64,000 nucleotides of DNA from positions 186,001 to 250,000 of the forward strand of contig JBMNJE010000011.1 in assembly GCA_050951505.1 (NCBI GenBank), read 5' to 3'. Both the position numbers and the translations under genes were made by a program. Shown here one piece after another: positions 18,953 to 27,509 of this stretch. Below the pieces are notes generated by a model. The model saw only the letters and a program-made list of their open reading frames with translations. It made no database searches and was not told where the DNA came from. Every line of letters starts with the position of its first letter. The first letter of the stretch is position 1. Source of the DNA: DUOA01 sp012839095 (GTDB lineage: Bacteria > Bacillota > Clostridia > Caldicoprobacterales > DTU083).

Positions 18953-20290
18953 ATGAACAGCTTTTTAAACAGGGTTTTTAAGCTGAAAGAACACAAAACG
19001 GATATAAGAACAGAGATCATGGCTGGTATTACAACATTCATGACCATGGCCTATATCCTGATAGTCAATCCCGATATTTTATCCGCTACCGGGATGGACA
19101 GGGGGGCTGTATTCACAGCTACTGCTGTAGCCGCTGCCATTGCCACCATTACCATGGCATTTATTGCCAACTACCCCATTGCTCTTGCTTCCGGAATGGG
19201 GCTCAACGCATTTTTTGCTTTTGTAATCGCAGGCAAATATTCATGGCAGATTGCTTTAACCGCTGTCTTAATAGAAGGTATTATATTTATTATCCTGTCA
19301 TTTTTCAAATTCAGAGAAGCAATTGTAAATGGAATACCTGAGAATCTTAAGTACGCAGTTACAGTCGGAATAGGTTTGTTCATTACCTTCATCGGCCTTC
19401 AGAGCGCCGGGATAATTGTTGGTGATGAAAATGTATTAGTGGCACTTGGTGATTTAAAAAGCCTGACTGTTATTTTGTCGCTTATTGGACTGATTGGAAC
19501 AATATACATGGTTCACAGGAATGTAAAGGGAGCACTGTTATGGGGTATATTGGGAACCTATGCATTAGGCGTCATTTGTCAGCTTACCGGCTTATATGTT
19601 GTTGATGAGGCTGCCGGTATGTTCAGCCTGATCCCATCCAAATTAGTATCTCTGCCTCCTTCCATAAGTTCCATATTCATGAAATTTGACTTCCAGGGTG
19701 CCTTTAAGCTTGGATTTGAGTTTATTGTTATTATATTTTCATTTTTGTTTGTTGATATCTTTGACACTGTTGGTACATTAATCGGAGTGGCAAGCAAAGG
19801 TGAATTACTTGATGAAAAAGGTCATCTTCCCAGAGCAAAGGAAGCCTTGCTGGCTGACGCAGTTGGGACAACTGCCGGTGCTTGCCTGGGTACCTCTACA
19901 GTAACAAGTTATGTCGAAAGCGCAGCCGGTGTTGCAGAAGGCGGCAGGACAGGCCTGACTGCTTTAATCACGGGTATTTTGTTTATAGTTGCTTTGGTAT
20001 TCGCACCAATACTTACTATAATTCCGTCTTTTGCTACTGCTCCTATTCTAATCATAGTAGGTCTGTTCATGGTAACAGCAATTAGCAAGGTTGATTTCAG
20101 TGATTACACCGAAGGACTGCCTGCATTTCTGACCATAACTTTTATGCCTCTTGCCTATAGCATAGCAGAAGGTATTGTGTTTGGTATGCTTTCCTGGGTA
20201 ATCTTAAAAGTTATATCCGGAAAAGCAAAAAAAGTTGGTCTGTTGATGTATATTTTAGCTATTTTGTTCATCTTAAAAATTGTACTGTAA
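18953..20290 (+). CDS. pbuG: NCS2 family guanine/hypoxanthine permease (PbuG/AzgA-like)
   Basis: A multi-pass proton-driven purine importer. The start TEIMAGITTFMTMAYILIVNPDIL and the following SGMGLNAFFAFVI are signatures of the AzgA/PbuG branch of NCS2. FVDIFDTVGTLIGVA and GTSTVTSYVESAAGVAEGGRTGLTAL form the substrate-site repeats. Length 445 aa is usual. The guanine riboswitch directly upstream independently supports a guanine or hypoxanthine substrate. AAGGAGG precedes ATG 18953. Confidence 0.94.
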   Translation: MNSFLNRVFKLKEHKTDIRTEIMAGITTFMTMAYILIVNPDILSATGMDRGAVFTATAVAAAIATITMAFIANYPIALASGMGLNAFFAFVIAGKYSWQIALTAVLIEGIIFIILSFFKFREAIVNGIPENLKYAVTVGIGLFITFIGLQSAGIIVGDENVLVALGDLKSLTVILSLIGLIGTIYMVHRNVKGALLWGILGTYALGVICQLTGLYVVDEAAGMFSLIPSKLVSLPPSISSIFMKFDFQGAFKLGFEFIVIIFSFLFVDIFDTVGTLIGVASKGELLDEKGHLPRAKEALLADAVGTTAGACLGTSTVTSYVESAAGVAEGGRTGLTALITGILFIVALVFAPILTIIPSFATAPILIIVGLFMVTAISKVDFSDYTEGLPAFLTITFMPLAYSIAEGIVFGMLSWVILKVISGKAKKVGLLMYILAILFILKIVL

Positions 20291-20330
20291 TCTGAATCAA
20301 TTGCAGAGCTATAAGAATTAACTGCTTTAA

Positions 20331-20376
20331 AGAGAATGTCAAGGGAGAATTACATGCCCCTTGACATTCTCTTTTC
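20331..20376 (+). terminator. Intrinsic terminator after the purine permease gene
   Basis: A perfect 15-bp stem (20331-20345 with 20358-20372) and a TTTT tail. Confidence 0.9.
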
Positions 20377-20394
20377 AAAATAAATTCAATCAGG

Positions 20395-20423
20395 TTGACA
20401 TTTCGCCGCATCTGTGTTAGATT
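20395..20423 (+). promoter_or_regulatory. Promoter of smpB
   Basis: TTGACA (20395-20400), 17 nt, TAGATT (20418-20423). Confidence 0.6.
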
Positions 20424-20447
20424 AATAATGCAATTGAGCAACTCAGC

Positions 20448-20484
20448 CCTATTTGTTTTATCACTACAAATAGGGTTATTTTAT
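20448..20484 (+). terminator. Terminator-like hairpin in the smpB leader
   Basis: A perfect 10-bp stem (CCCTATTTGT with ACAAATAGGG, 8-nt loop) is followed by TTATTTTAT. It sits between the smpB promoter and the smpB start, so it would attenuate smpB rather than end an upstream transcript. Confidence 0.65.
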
Positions 20485-20504
20485 CGAAGTAGGTGCTGTT
20501 ATAC

Positions 20505-20972
20505 GTGGCAAGTGACGGAATTAAGGTAATAGCTAAGAACAGAAAAGCACACCATGACTACTTTATTGAAGAAACCTATGAAGCCGGCATTGTTTTAACC
20601 GGCACAGAGGTTAAATCAATCCGTCTTGGCAAGGTAAACCTGAAAGACAGCTATGCTGACGTAAAACAGGGTGAGGTCTATTTGCATAACATGCATATTA
20701 GTCCTTATGAGAAGGGAAACATATTTAACAGCGATCCTACCAGAGATCGCAAGCTCTTGCTCAACCGAAGGGAAATCAACAAGCTCATCGGTTATATCCA
20801 GCAAAGGGGCTATTCCTTGATTCCTCTTCAGATTTATCTGGCGCGCGGGTTGGTCAAGGTACAGCTGGCGGTTGCCAAAGGCAAGAAGCTGTACGACAAG
20901 CGCACCGATGTGGCAAAGCGCGATGCGCAGCGCAGCATGGAGCGTGCCTTCAGAGAACAGCAGAAAGCCTGA
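20505..20972 (+). CDS. smpB: SsrA-binding protein SmpB
   Basis: SmpB binds tmRNA and delivers it to stalled ribosomes. The hallmark ITKVIAKNRKAHHDYFIEE-type start (here IKVIAKNRKAHHDYFIEETYEAGI), GTEVKSIRLGKVNLKDSYA and the basic C-terminal tail KGKKLYDKRTDVAKRDAQR are present. I start at GTG 20505, which gives the standard 155 aa; a longer frame from 20493 would add four residues. The ssrA gene follows 13 bases after the stop. Confidence 0.96.
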   Translation: MASDGIKVIAKNRKAHHDYFIEETYEAGIVLTGTEVKSIRLGKVNLKDSYADVKQGEVYLHNMHISPYEKGNIFNSDPTRDRKLLLNRREINKLIGYIQQRGYSLIPLQIYLARGLVKVQLAVAKGKKLYDKRTDVAKRDAQRSMERAFREQQKA

Positions 20973-20985
20973 TGTAAGCTTACAT

Positions 20986-21339
20986 GGGGGCGTACTGGTT
21001 TCGACGGGGATGATAGAGGTGCGAGAAGCGAGTCGCGGACTCCGGGGCCGCGTAAAAACCTGGAACTCAAAAAATAAACGCTAACGATAATAACTTAGCA
21101 TTCGCGGCTTAATGCCGTGACGTCCGCCCTGCAGCACCCGCACTGCAGGTAACGGGCGCCGATTTCGCGGGGAACCAGCCTGCCTAAGCTTTGCAGCAGG
21201 TGGGAACTTATGAAGCTACTGAAGTCCGGATCTTGTCAGCGGGAGCCGGATGGAGGGAATGTCAAAACGCTGACTGCACTCGGAGAAACTCGCATTGATA
21301 TATCTTCGGACAGGGGTTCGACTCCCCTCGCCTCCACCA
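20986..21339 (+). ncRNA. ssrA: Transfer-messenger RNA (tmRNA)
   Basis: The 5' end GGGGGCG pairs with the 3' CGCCTCC acceptor strand before an encoded ACCA. The 5' element CTGGTTTCGACGGGGAT and the 3' T-arm GGTTCGACTCCCC are canonical. The tag reading frame starts at GCT 21080 and encodes ANDNNLAFAA before TAA at 21110-21112, a typical hydrophobic degradation tag. Total length is 354 nt. Short open frames overlapping this gene are not real. Confidence 0.96.
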
Positions 21340-21344
21340 GTTTA

Positions 21345-21391
21345 GCTCACAACCGAACCCTTTTCGGGTTGGCTGTGAGCGTTTACTTTTT
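21345..21391 (+). terminator. Intrinsic terminator of ssrA
   Basis: GCTCACAACCGAACCC pairs with GGGTTGGCTGTGAGC around TTTTC (one bulge), followed by a T-rich tail. Confidence 0.85.
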
Positions 21392-21697
21392 CAACAGGTT
21401 GCTCCACTGGGTGGAAAACAGATCGCAATCTAACATTAACAAATACTCTCACGTACTTCCTTGTGAGCAAGGTCCTCTATAAAATGCTTTTAGATATTAA
21501 GTCCGCCACTCTGAATACTGATATAAGACTTCTCAAACTATGCGCAAGTAATAAATAAAATGGAATATATAACTAATAAATCAAAGACATAGATTAAAGG
21601 CACGCAATAATTCAGTAGAGTGCTTCTTTTGCTTTCAATCTTATTCATTTACAACAACTGTCAAACCGGACTTAAATTTCACAATGAACTCAAATGA
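21392..21697 (+). other. Intergenic region without recognised genes
   Basis: About 300 bases of AT-rich DNA between the ssrA terminator and the promoter at 21698. I see no open frame with a ribosome site, no RNA fold I recognise and no repeat. It marks the edge of the accessory region. Confidence 0.5.
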
Positions 21698-21726
21698 TTG
21701 AAACCACATCCAAATATTGTTATAAT
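21698..21726 (+). promoter_or_regulatory. Promoter of the esterase cluster
   Basis: TTGAAA (21698-21703), 17 nt, perfect TATAAT (21721-21726). Confidence 0.75.
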
Positions 21727-21778
21727 AAAATATGACTAATGCTATTTGAGACTAAATTTGTTTATATAGGAGGTTGCC

Positions 21779-22696
21779 ATGCCACTCTCAGAAAAGTTTG
21801 TCCGGGGGCAGCTTGAAATTCTCAAGCCCGTCATCACTGGCACCTCTTTGCAAGCCGTGCGTCTCGGCCAAAATGCTCTGGGTGCGCTGGCGGCAAAAAG
21901 ATTCAGGCGAAAAGTAACTGTAGAGATTCTGGAATTAGGCGGATTTCGTGCCGCATGGATAACTACAAAAAAGCAAAGGGCAAATCAAGTAATTCTTTAT
22001 CTGCATGGAGGTGGCTATGTCGCAGGAGGCATAGACTATGCCAAAGGATACGGCTCTGTGCTGGCAGCACAGAATGGCATAGCCGTATTCTGCCCGGCAT
22101 ACAGACTTGCTCCAGAACATCCATTTCCCGCGGCACTTGATGATGCCATGACAGCATACAGATATCTGTTAGATCAAGGATATCGAAGCTCACAGATTGT
22201 CCTGTGCGGTGAGAGTGCCGGAGGAGGCCTTGTGTTTTCGCTTTGCCTGCAGTGCAAGGCCGCGGGTATTCCGCCTCCATGCGGCATTGTGGCCATTTCA
22301 CCTTGGACAGACCTTACTTTATCCGGCCGGTCATATGAGAAAAACCGGGAATGCGATCCGTCAATGACGATAGAGCGTCTGCAATATTATGTGTCCTGCT
22401 ACACAGATGATGTTAAAAATCCTTTGGCATCACCGCTGTTCGGAGATTTGACAGGATTCCCTCCCGTGCTTATTTTTGCGGGCGGAGACGAGATAATGCT
22501 CGATGATGCAGTCGCAATGCATCAAAAGCTGTGTGACGCCGGAAACCAGTCGGAACTTGTAGTTTCACCGGAAATGTGGCATGTATATATACTCTATGGA
22601 TTAAAGGAAAAAAAATCAGATGCTGAGAAGATTACACGTTTTATAGAGAAGGTACTATATGAAAAAGACCAAACTACGCTGGATGAAATTAGATAA
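21779..22696 (+). CDS. Alpha/beta hydrolase, hormone-sensitive-lipase-type esterase
   Basis: A predicted cytoplasmic carboxylesterase or deacetylase. The oxyanion-hole motif HGGGY is at residues 76-80 and the nucleophile motif GESAGG at about 144-149. A catalytic Asp in GGDEIMLDD and a His in EMWHVY complete the triad. PAYRLAPEHPFPAALDD is also characteristic. There is no signal peptide. AGGAGG precedes ATG 21779. The gene overlaps the next one by 38 bases, so the two are translationally coupled. The substrate is unknown. Confidence 0.88.
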   Translation: MPLSEKFVRGQLEILKPVITGTSLQAVRLGQNALGALAAKRFRRKVTVEILELGGFRAAWITTKKQRANQVILYLHGGGYVAGGIDYAKGYGSVLAAQNGIAVFCPAYRLAPEHPFPAALDDAMTAYRYLLDQGYRSSQIVLCGESAGGGLVFSLCLQCKAAGIPPPCGIVAISPWTDLTLSGRSYEKNRECDPSMTIERLQYYVSCYTDDVKNPLASPLFGDLTGFPPVLIFAGGDEIMLDDAVAMHQKLCDAGNQSELVVSPEMWHVYILYGLKEKKSDAEKITRFIEKVLYEKDQTTLDEIR

Positions 22697-23948
22697 CGCA
22701 GCTAAAATATATCCTGCTGCAAAACGGCGCAATTGGAGTAATGTGTTCAGGCTTTCTGCGACACTGACAGAAACTGTTGACCCTTACGTGCTGCAAAATG
22801 TGTTGGATAATGTGGTCAAACGTTTTCCATCCATTTCTGCCCGCATCCGCCGCGGTATGTTCTGGTATTATCTCGAAGAACTGCCGAAGGCACCGCGAAT
22901 ACAAATGGAAGCCTGCCACCCTTTAGCTCCTATGCCTTTTCATATGATACGCAAATGCGCATTCAGGGTACTTTACTATGAAAACCGGATTGCTATTGAA
23001 TTATTTCATGCACTAACCGATGGAAACGGTGCAATGGTATTTTTAAAAACCCTTCTTTCGGAATACCTTAAAGCAAAGTACAACATTGCCGTCACCCCAG
23101 GCTATGGTGTGCTCGATTGTGAAGAAGATCCGCGGGAGGAAGAACTGGAGGACAGCTTCCTTGTTCATGCGGGAGATGTCAAACAGAGCCGACGTGACGT
23201 GAGTGCCTATAGACTGCGCGGCATGCGGGAACCCGACGGATATATTAATGTTATTACCGGGATGCTTGATGTAAGAGAAATCCTGGCGATGGCAAAGTCC
23301 TATAAAGTCAGCCTTACTGTGTTCTTGTCGGCAGTATTGATTCAATCTATCATAGAGATGCAGGAAGCTGCAGTGCCTGACATAAAAAAAAGAAAACCTG
23401 TCAAAATTCTTATTCCTGTTGATCTAAGGCGTATCTATGCCAGTGAATCACTGCGTAATTTTGTGCTGTATGTCACTCCCGGTGTCAACCCTAAACTCGG
23501 CACATTTACACTTGAGGAGATCATGCAGTCAATCCATCACCAAATGGGGGTTGAACTTACCGATAAGCAAATGAAGATGAAAATCGCAAAAAATGTGGCG
23601 GATGAACTGAATCCCGTGTTGCGCTTCACCCCTCTTTTCTTGAAGAACATAGCCATGAAACTGGTGTACAACGCAATCGGTGAAACCAAATCCTGTCTTA
23701 CCTTATCCAATCTCGGTGCCATTAAGCTGCCCGATGAGATGATTCCATATATCAAGAGAATGGATTTCATTTTGGGTACGCAGGCAACCAGGCCAAACAA
23801 CTGTGGTGTTCTCTCCTACGGCGATAAAATGTATATCAATTTTACGCGTAATATCAAAGAGTCAACCTTAGAGCGAATTTTCTTCACAAAATTGCGATCC
23901 ATGGGACTGCATGTCGCAGTTGAAAGCAACAGTAGATCAAAAAGATAG
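22659..23948 (+). CDS. Alcohol-acetyltransferase/condensation-like acyltransferase
   Basis: The HALTDG sequence at residues 117-122 is the HxxxDG catalytic motif of the BAHD/condensation/WS-DGAT superfamily. A second conserved block is the SLRNFVLYVTP region and NLGAIKLPDEM in the C-terminal half. At 429 aa it matches the alcohol-acetyltransferase-like proteins of clostridia. The acceptor and acyl donor are unknown. It overlaps the upstream esterase gene, so an acylation/deacylation pair is a reasonable inference but not shown. Confidence 0.72.
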   Translation: MKKTKLRWMKLDNAAKIYPAAKRRNWSNVFRLSATLTETVDPYVLQNVLDNVVKRFPSISARIRRGMFWYYLEELPKAPRIQMEACHPLAPMPFHMIRKCAFRVLYYENRIAIELFHALTDGNGAMVFLKTLLSEYLKAKYNIAVTPGYGVLDCEEDPREEELEDSFLVHAGDVKQSRRDVSAYRLRGMREPDGYINVITGMLDVREILAMAKSYKVSLTVFLSAVLIQSIIEMQEAAVPDIKKRKPVKILIPVDLRRIYASESLRNFVLYVTPGVNPKLGTFTLEEIMQSIHHQMGVELTDKQMKMKIAKNVADELNPVLRFTPLFLKNIAMKLVYNAIGETKSCLTLSNLGAIKLPDEMIPYIKRMDFILGTQATRPNNCGVLSYGDKMYINFTRNIKESTLERIFFTKLRSMGLHVAVESNSRSKR

Positions 23949-23983
23949 TTAATTCGTTATTGCACGAAACGAGGTGAAGTGTT

Positions 23984-24691
23984 ATGGCTTTCTGCATCAA
24001 ATGCGGAGTTGAGTTATCGGACACTGAGGAAAGTTGTCCCTTATGCAACACAATTGTTTTCCACCCTGATATAAAAAGAGCTCAGCCAAAGCCGCTCTAT
24101 CCTCCGACTGAAGTTTTTTCTGAAACTCCAATGAATAAAAGTGGTACTCTGTTTATTTTAACTACCTTGTGCATAATAGCAGTTGTGGTAACCCTTCTCA
24201 GTAATTTCAGTATAAATGGCGGTTTAACCTGGTCACATTATGTCTGGAGCGGCATTGTCATGCTATATATCATTGTAGTGCTCCCCATCTGGTTTCGCAG
24301 ACCAAATCCGGTTATTTTTGTTGCAACGGACTACGCAGCCCTTACATTATACCTTTGGTTTATCTGCTATTTAACTGGTGGCACATGGTTTTTAACCTTC
24401 GCTCTACCTGTTGTCGGATTGAATGCCATTTTGGTCATCACGATGATTGTGCTGATTCGCTATGTAAGGCATGGCATTTTGTATATACTTGGCGGTGGTT
24501 TAATTGTAAGCGGAATATTCATGCTGCTGACAGAATACCTCATCAACTATACCTTTGAAATTCGTGAGCCGTTCCGGTTGATTTGGTCGATTTATCCTTT
24601 CGCTGCCTTTTTTATAATAGGTGTTGCACTAATAATTATTGCAATTAATCGCCCATTAAGGGAGTCGCTTCGTAAAAAATTTTTTGTTTAA
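23984..24691 (+). CDS. Zinc-ribbon membrane protein (DUF6320-like)
   Basis: The N-terminus has a zinc ribbon with two CxxC knuckles, CIKCG and CPLC (residues 4-21). A proline-rich linker follows, then about six hydrophobic segments from residue ~53 to 225. I believe this is the DUF6320 family, often found beside HxxxDG acyltransferases, but I name it from memory. AGGTGAAG lies upstream of ATG 23984, 36 bases after the acyltransferase gene, so it is the third gene of this operon. Function unknown. Confidence 0.7.
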   Translation: MAFCIKCGVELSDTEESCPLCNTIVFHPDIKRAQPKPLYPPTEVFSETPMNKSGTLFILTTLCIIAVVVTLLSNFSINGGLTWSHYVWSGIVMLYIIVVLPIWFRRPNPVIFVATDYAALTLYLWFICYLTGGTWFLTFALPVVGLNAILVITMIVLIRYVRHGILYILGGGLIVSGIFMLLTEYLINYTFEIREPFRLIWSIYPFAAFFIIGVALIIIAINRPLRESLRKKFFV

Positions 24692-24850
24692 TTTTAAGCA
24701 CTTCGCCAGCATGGGGAGGCGGCTTTACGCCCGATCTGGGAAGCGGTCATTTGTTATGGCTGTTCATGCAACAACGGAATGGAGGCCCAGCAAACCTAAG
24801 TAAAACAGAGGAAAATTGCCATACCTCCTGTAAACGCATCGGCTAACAGT
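24692..24850 (+). other. Intergenic stretch before a broken gene
   Basis: No gene is recognised. A short frame encoding CYGCSCNNGMEAQQ (about 24755-24800) looks cysteine-rich and could be a decayed gene end, but there is too little to assign. Confidence 0.3.
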
Positions 24851-25380
24851 TTAAAATGGTGTGTCTTTGTAGATGTTGCTGAACTTAAGTGCTCTATGGG
24901 GACATGCTTTTATGCAGTCGCCGCAGCGAACGCATTCCGGGTTGTTAGGCGTGTCGAAAGGATGGATATCCACCTTGCAGGCACTTGTGCATATGCCGCA
25001 GCGTGTACATTTGCTTGAATCCACCCTCAGTCCGATAAGGGAGATCCTGTTGAACAGTGCGTATATGGCACCTAGCGGGCATAGAAAACGGCAGAAGGGA
25101 CGATAGATTATCACTGCTGACATAATCACAAAAGCGAGCAATATCATCTTCCAGTAGTAGAGCCAGCCAATAGAATGCTGCAGCGATTCATTCAATGCAA
25201 CAAGTGGTATGCCCGCCTCCAGTGTGCCCGCGGGGCATATGTATTTGCAGAACGCAGGTATCGTCACGCCTTTTTGCAGGGAAGACAGGGCGGGGAGAAG
25301 CAGCACAAATACGGCAAGTATCATGTATTTGCCATATTTAAGCACATCCCGAGAAGTTTGACACCGCTGCTGGAGGTCGC
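24851..25380 (-). pseudogene. 4Fe-4S membrane ferredoxin (NapH/CcoG-like), N-terminally truncated
   Basis: The surviving part reads into two membrane segments, CKYICPAGTL, CRFLCPLGAIYALF, and two C-terminal [4Fe-4S] motifs CTRCGICTSACK and CVRCGDCIKACP. Family members of this layout are about 280 aa and begin with a further membrane segment and a first CPLG motif. Those are missing here. The open frame on this strand continues to 25441, but its first ~21 residues are antisense to an unrelated gene fragment and are not family-like. I therefore place the break at about 25378-25382. Probably non-functional. Confidence 0.72.
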
Positions 25381-25701
25381 TTACCAAAATTCTTAATCCG
25401 ACCGAATACAAATGGTCACGCATTTTTCGTTGAGGTTCCATTGGATTTCTGTAAGCCTATCCCTGATGGATATGAAATAGCAGAATTGCCACCCTGCACT
25501 TATCTGTACTTTAACGGTATGCCGTTTGGAGATCCAAACAATTTTCCTATAGCGATCGGGATTGTGAATGAGGCTATTGCAAATTACCCATTTGAACGTT
25601 TCGGGTGGGAAAAATCTGATGATGCGCCATATCTGGGGATGGGCGCCGAACCTGAAACAGGAGCACGGGCAGCTGTTCCGGCGAAAAAGTTGATAAAGTA
25701 A
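25379..25701 (+). pseudogene. C-terminal fragment of AraC-type regulator with GyrI-like effector domain
   Basis: Reading in frame from about 25381, the peptide includes LPKFLIRPNTNGHAFFVEVP, then PDGYEIAELPPCTYLYFNGMPF and NEAIANYPFERFGW, and ends with AVPAKK. This is the end of the GyrI-like small-molecule-binding domain found at the C-terminus of AraC-family activators. The DNA-binding half and the start of the domain are absent, and no ribosome site precedes it. Together with the truncated ferredoxin gene on the other strand, it marks a deletion join. Confidence 0.72.
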
Positions 25702-26043
25702 ATTAAAACGTATTTGTACTTTTTGTGTCAAAATTATGGCTTAATATTTGTGTTTCAGCAACAAGGCACTCTATGTTGTAGTTTCGTAGAGTGCCTTGTT
25801 CGTTTACAATCAGCGGCTCCACTTTCATACGATATTGACATGTTTCCATGAACAGAATCATGGGGAAATGGCTAGCGTCAACAGAATATTATATGTAGAA
25901 TCTGTATTATTTATGTCTCGTCGGGTGACCGACAGCGGATTTCAGATAACAAAAAGTATGGAAACTTTACACTATTTTATTGACTGTTAACATACATTAT
26001 AGTTTATTATAGAGATAGCTGCAGGAGAGGATGAGCTGGTGAC
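25702..26043 (+). other. Intergenic region with a long hairpin
   Basis: Contains a perfect 14-bp inverted repeat (25760-25773 with 25787-25800), probably a terminator for the former AraC gene although the T-tract is poor. The remaining ~240 bases hold no supported gene. A ribosome site AGGAGAGG at 26021 serves the RDD gene. Confidence 0.5.
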
Positions 26044-27138
26044 ATGTTGATTAGAGAAATAGATACTCTATCAGGAATGGAGAAAACACAGGTATTTCAC
26101 CCATGGCGCAGATATTTGGCAAGAATGTTTGATATCTTTATGTATAATACACTTTGGTCAGCTTTCTTAGCATTTGTATTAAATATAAATATAATCAAAA
26201 TAAGCAATTTCGGTAACTTTCTTAATTCCTTTGTTGCAATTGCGATTATGCTGGTTTTAGAGCCCCTCTGGCTTCATATATTCAGCACCACTCCTGGGAA
26301 GGCAATCTTTGGACTAAAGATAAAAAGCTCTGATAGCAGGCGTCTAACCTATGGTGAAGGATTTGAGCGGACGTGGGGGGTAATATCCGCTGGGATGGGA
26401 TACAATATTCCTATTTACAACCTTGTCCGTCTTTGGAAAAGCTACAAGCTGTGCAGTGAAAATGAAACACAGCCTTGGGATGGTCTCTTGTCTTATACCA
26501 TTAAGGATACAAAATGGTACCGGGGCGTGTTGTATATAGGTGCATATGTAAGCTTATTAATTATCTTATTTACGATAATGTCTGCACAGCAGCTTCCTCC
26601 CAACCGAGGCGATCTGACTATAGCTGAATTTGCTGAGAATCACAATTATTATGCTAAGTATTACGACATCAGTTTTGGGAACAAATACTTGAATGAATAT
26701 GGAAAATGGACGGAGAGGGAATTTGACGGCACGATATATATAGATTTGGGCCATGCCAAAAGGCCGGAGTATCATTTCTCGATCGAAAATGGGCATATAA
26801 CAGGTGTTACATTTTCAATAGAAATCAAAAATAATGAAGATTGGATTTACTCATATAATACACAAATGCTTACATCTGCATTAGCATTTGTCGGTGCACA
26901 GAAAGAAATGAGCTTATACTCAAGTATTCCTGGCAAAATAGCAAAGCAAATCGACAATAGCACTTTTAAGGATTTTCAATTTCATGTAGCTGGCATCACT
27001 TTTACCTGTGATGTCGAGTACACTGGCTATGTGGATCTGCAATCACATATTCTTATACCGGAGGAAAACGCTGCCGAAACTTATTTCAGATTAACCTTTT
27101 CCATGAATAAAGGGAATGGTTCCCACTACTCATCTTAG
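26044..27138 (+). CDS. RDD family membrane protein with a C-terminal soluble domain
   Basis: The first ~150 residues form an RDD domain (RYLARMFDIFMYN, then TTPGKAIFGLKI with the expected Arg and Asp residues) containing two or three membrane segments. A further hydrophobic segment at about residues 160-180 precedes an extracytoplasmic domain of about 180 residues. That domain is rich in Tyr and Asn and I do not recognise it. Function is unknown; RDD proteins have been linked to ion transport. The start at ATG 26044 is 15 bases after AGGAGAGG and so is uncertain; ATG 26077 is an alternative. Confidence 0.75.
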   Translation: MLIREIDTLSGMEKTQVFHPWRRYLARMFDIFMYNTLWSAFLAFVLNINIIKISNFGNFLNSFVAIAIMLVLEPLWLHIFSTTPGKAIFGLKIKSSDSRRLTYGEGFERTWGVISAGMGYNIPIYNLVRLWKSYKLCSENETQPWDGLLSYTIKDTKWYRGVLYIGAYVSLLIILFTIMSAQQLPPNRGDLTIAEFAENHNYYAKYYDISFGNKYLNEYGKWTEREFDGTIYIDLGHAKRPEYHFSIENGHITGVTFSIEIKNNEDWIYSYNTQMLTSALAFVGAQKEMSLYSSIPGKIAKQIDNSTFKDFQFHVAGITFTCDVEYTGYVDLQSHILIPEENAAETYFRLTFSMNKGNGSHYSS

Positions 27139-27233
27139 CATAATAAAGCCTGAAGCTTATGATTATGGGCGTTGATATTCAGGGAGGCAGCTGACTAATA
27201 AATGAGTATTTTGAAAAGAAACATAAAACAATA

Positions 27234-27262
27234 TTGACATTATAGCACCACATATCTATAAT
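27234..27262 (+). promoter_or_regulatory. Consensus sigma-A promoter upstream of the hyi-like gene
   Basis: Perfect TTGACA (27234-27239), 17 nt, perfect TATAAT (27257-27262). Confidence 0.85.
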
Positions 27263-27400
27263 ATGTTTATACAACTTGCTTGCAATATACAAAGCTTAGC
27301 AAAACAATGTTTATTTTATGTTTAGAAAACCATAGTTTTCATTGAATTATTATATTCATAGTCTTAATAAAACTGCAGGATAACCTGAATAACAATACAA

Positions 27401-27440
27401 CCTGTGTGATCCAAGAAAACACGCAGGGTTTTCCTATTTT
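27401..27440 (+). terminator. Terminator-like hairpin in the hyi leader
   Basis: CCTGTGTG pairs imperfectly with CACGCAGGG, followed by TTTTCCTATTTTT. It lies between a strong promoter and the gene, so it could be an attenuator. Confidence 0.55.
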
Positions 27441-27509
27441 TAACAAAGGCATTATAGTATGCACATTTACTGAAAAAATTGAATGATTTGCAGGGAGGGC
27501 GTAAACAAA

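Larger units (their letters stand above)
27139..27509 (+). other. AT-rich leader of the hyi-like gene with internal terminator
   Basis: The stretch contains a promoter (27234-27262) and a terminator-like hairpin (27401-27440), leaving a leader of about 240 nt before the ATG at 27510. I recognise no known riboswitch in it. A 20-codon frame starting at 27263 lies right on the transcription start and lacks a ribosome site. Confidence 0.55.

Noticed and set aside
21210..21482. 90-codon open frame after smpB
   Set aside because: It overlaps the 3' half of tmRNA and its terminator, and has no ribosome site.
25796..25990. 64-codon open frame
   Set aside because: No ribosome site, begins inside a hairpin and has no recognisable motif.
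27263..27325. Leader peptide of 20 codons before the Hyi-like gene
   Set aside because: Its ATG falls at the -10 to +1 region of the promoter and has no ribosome site.
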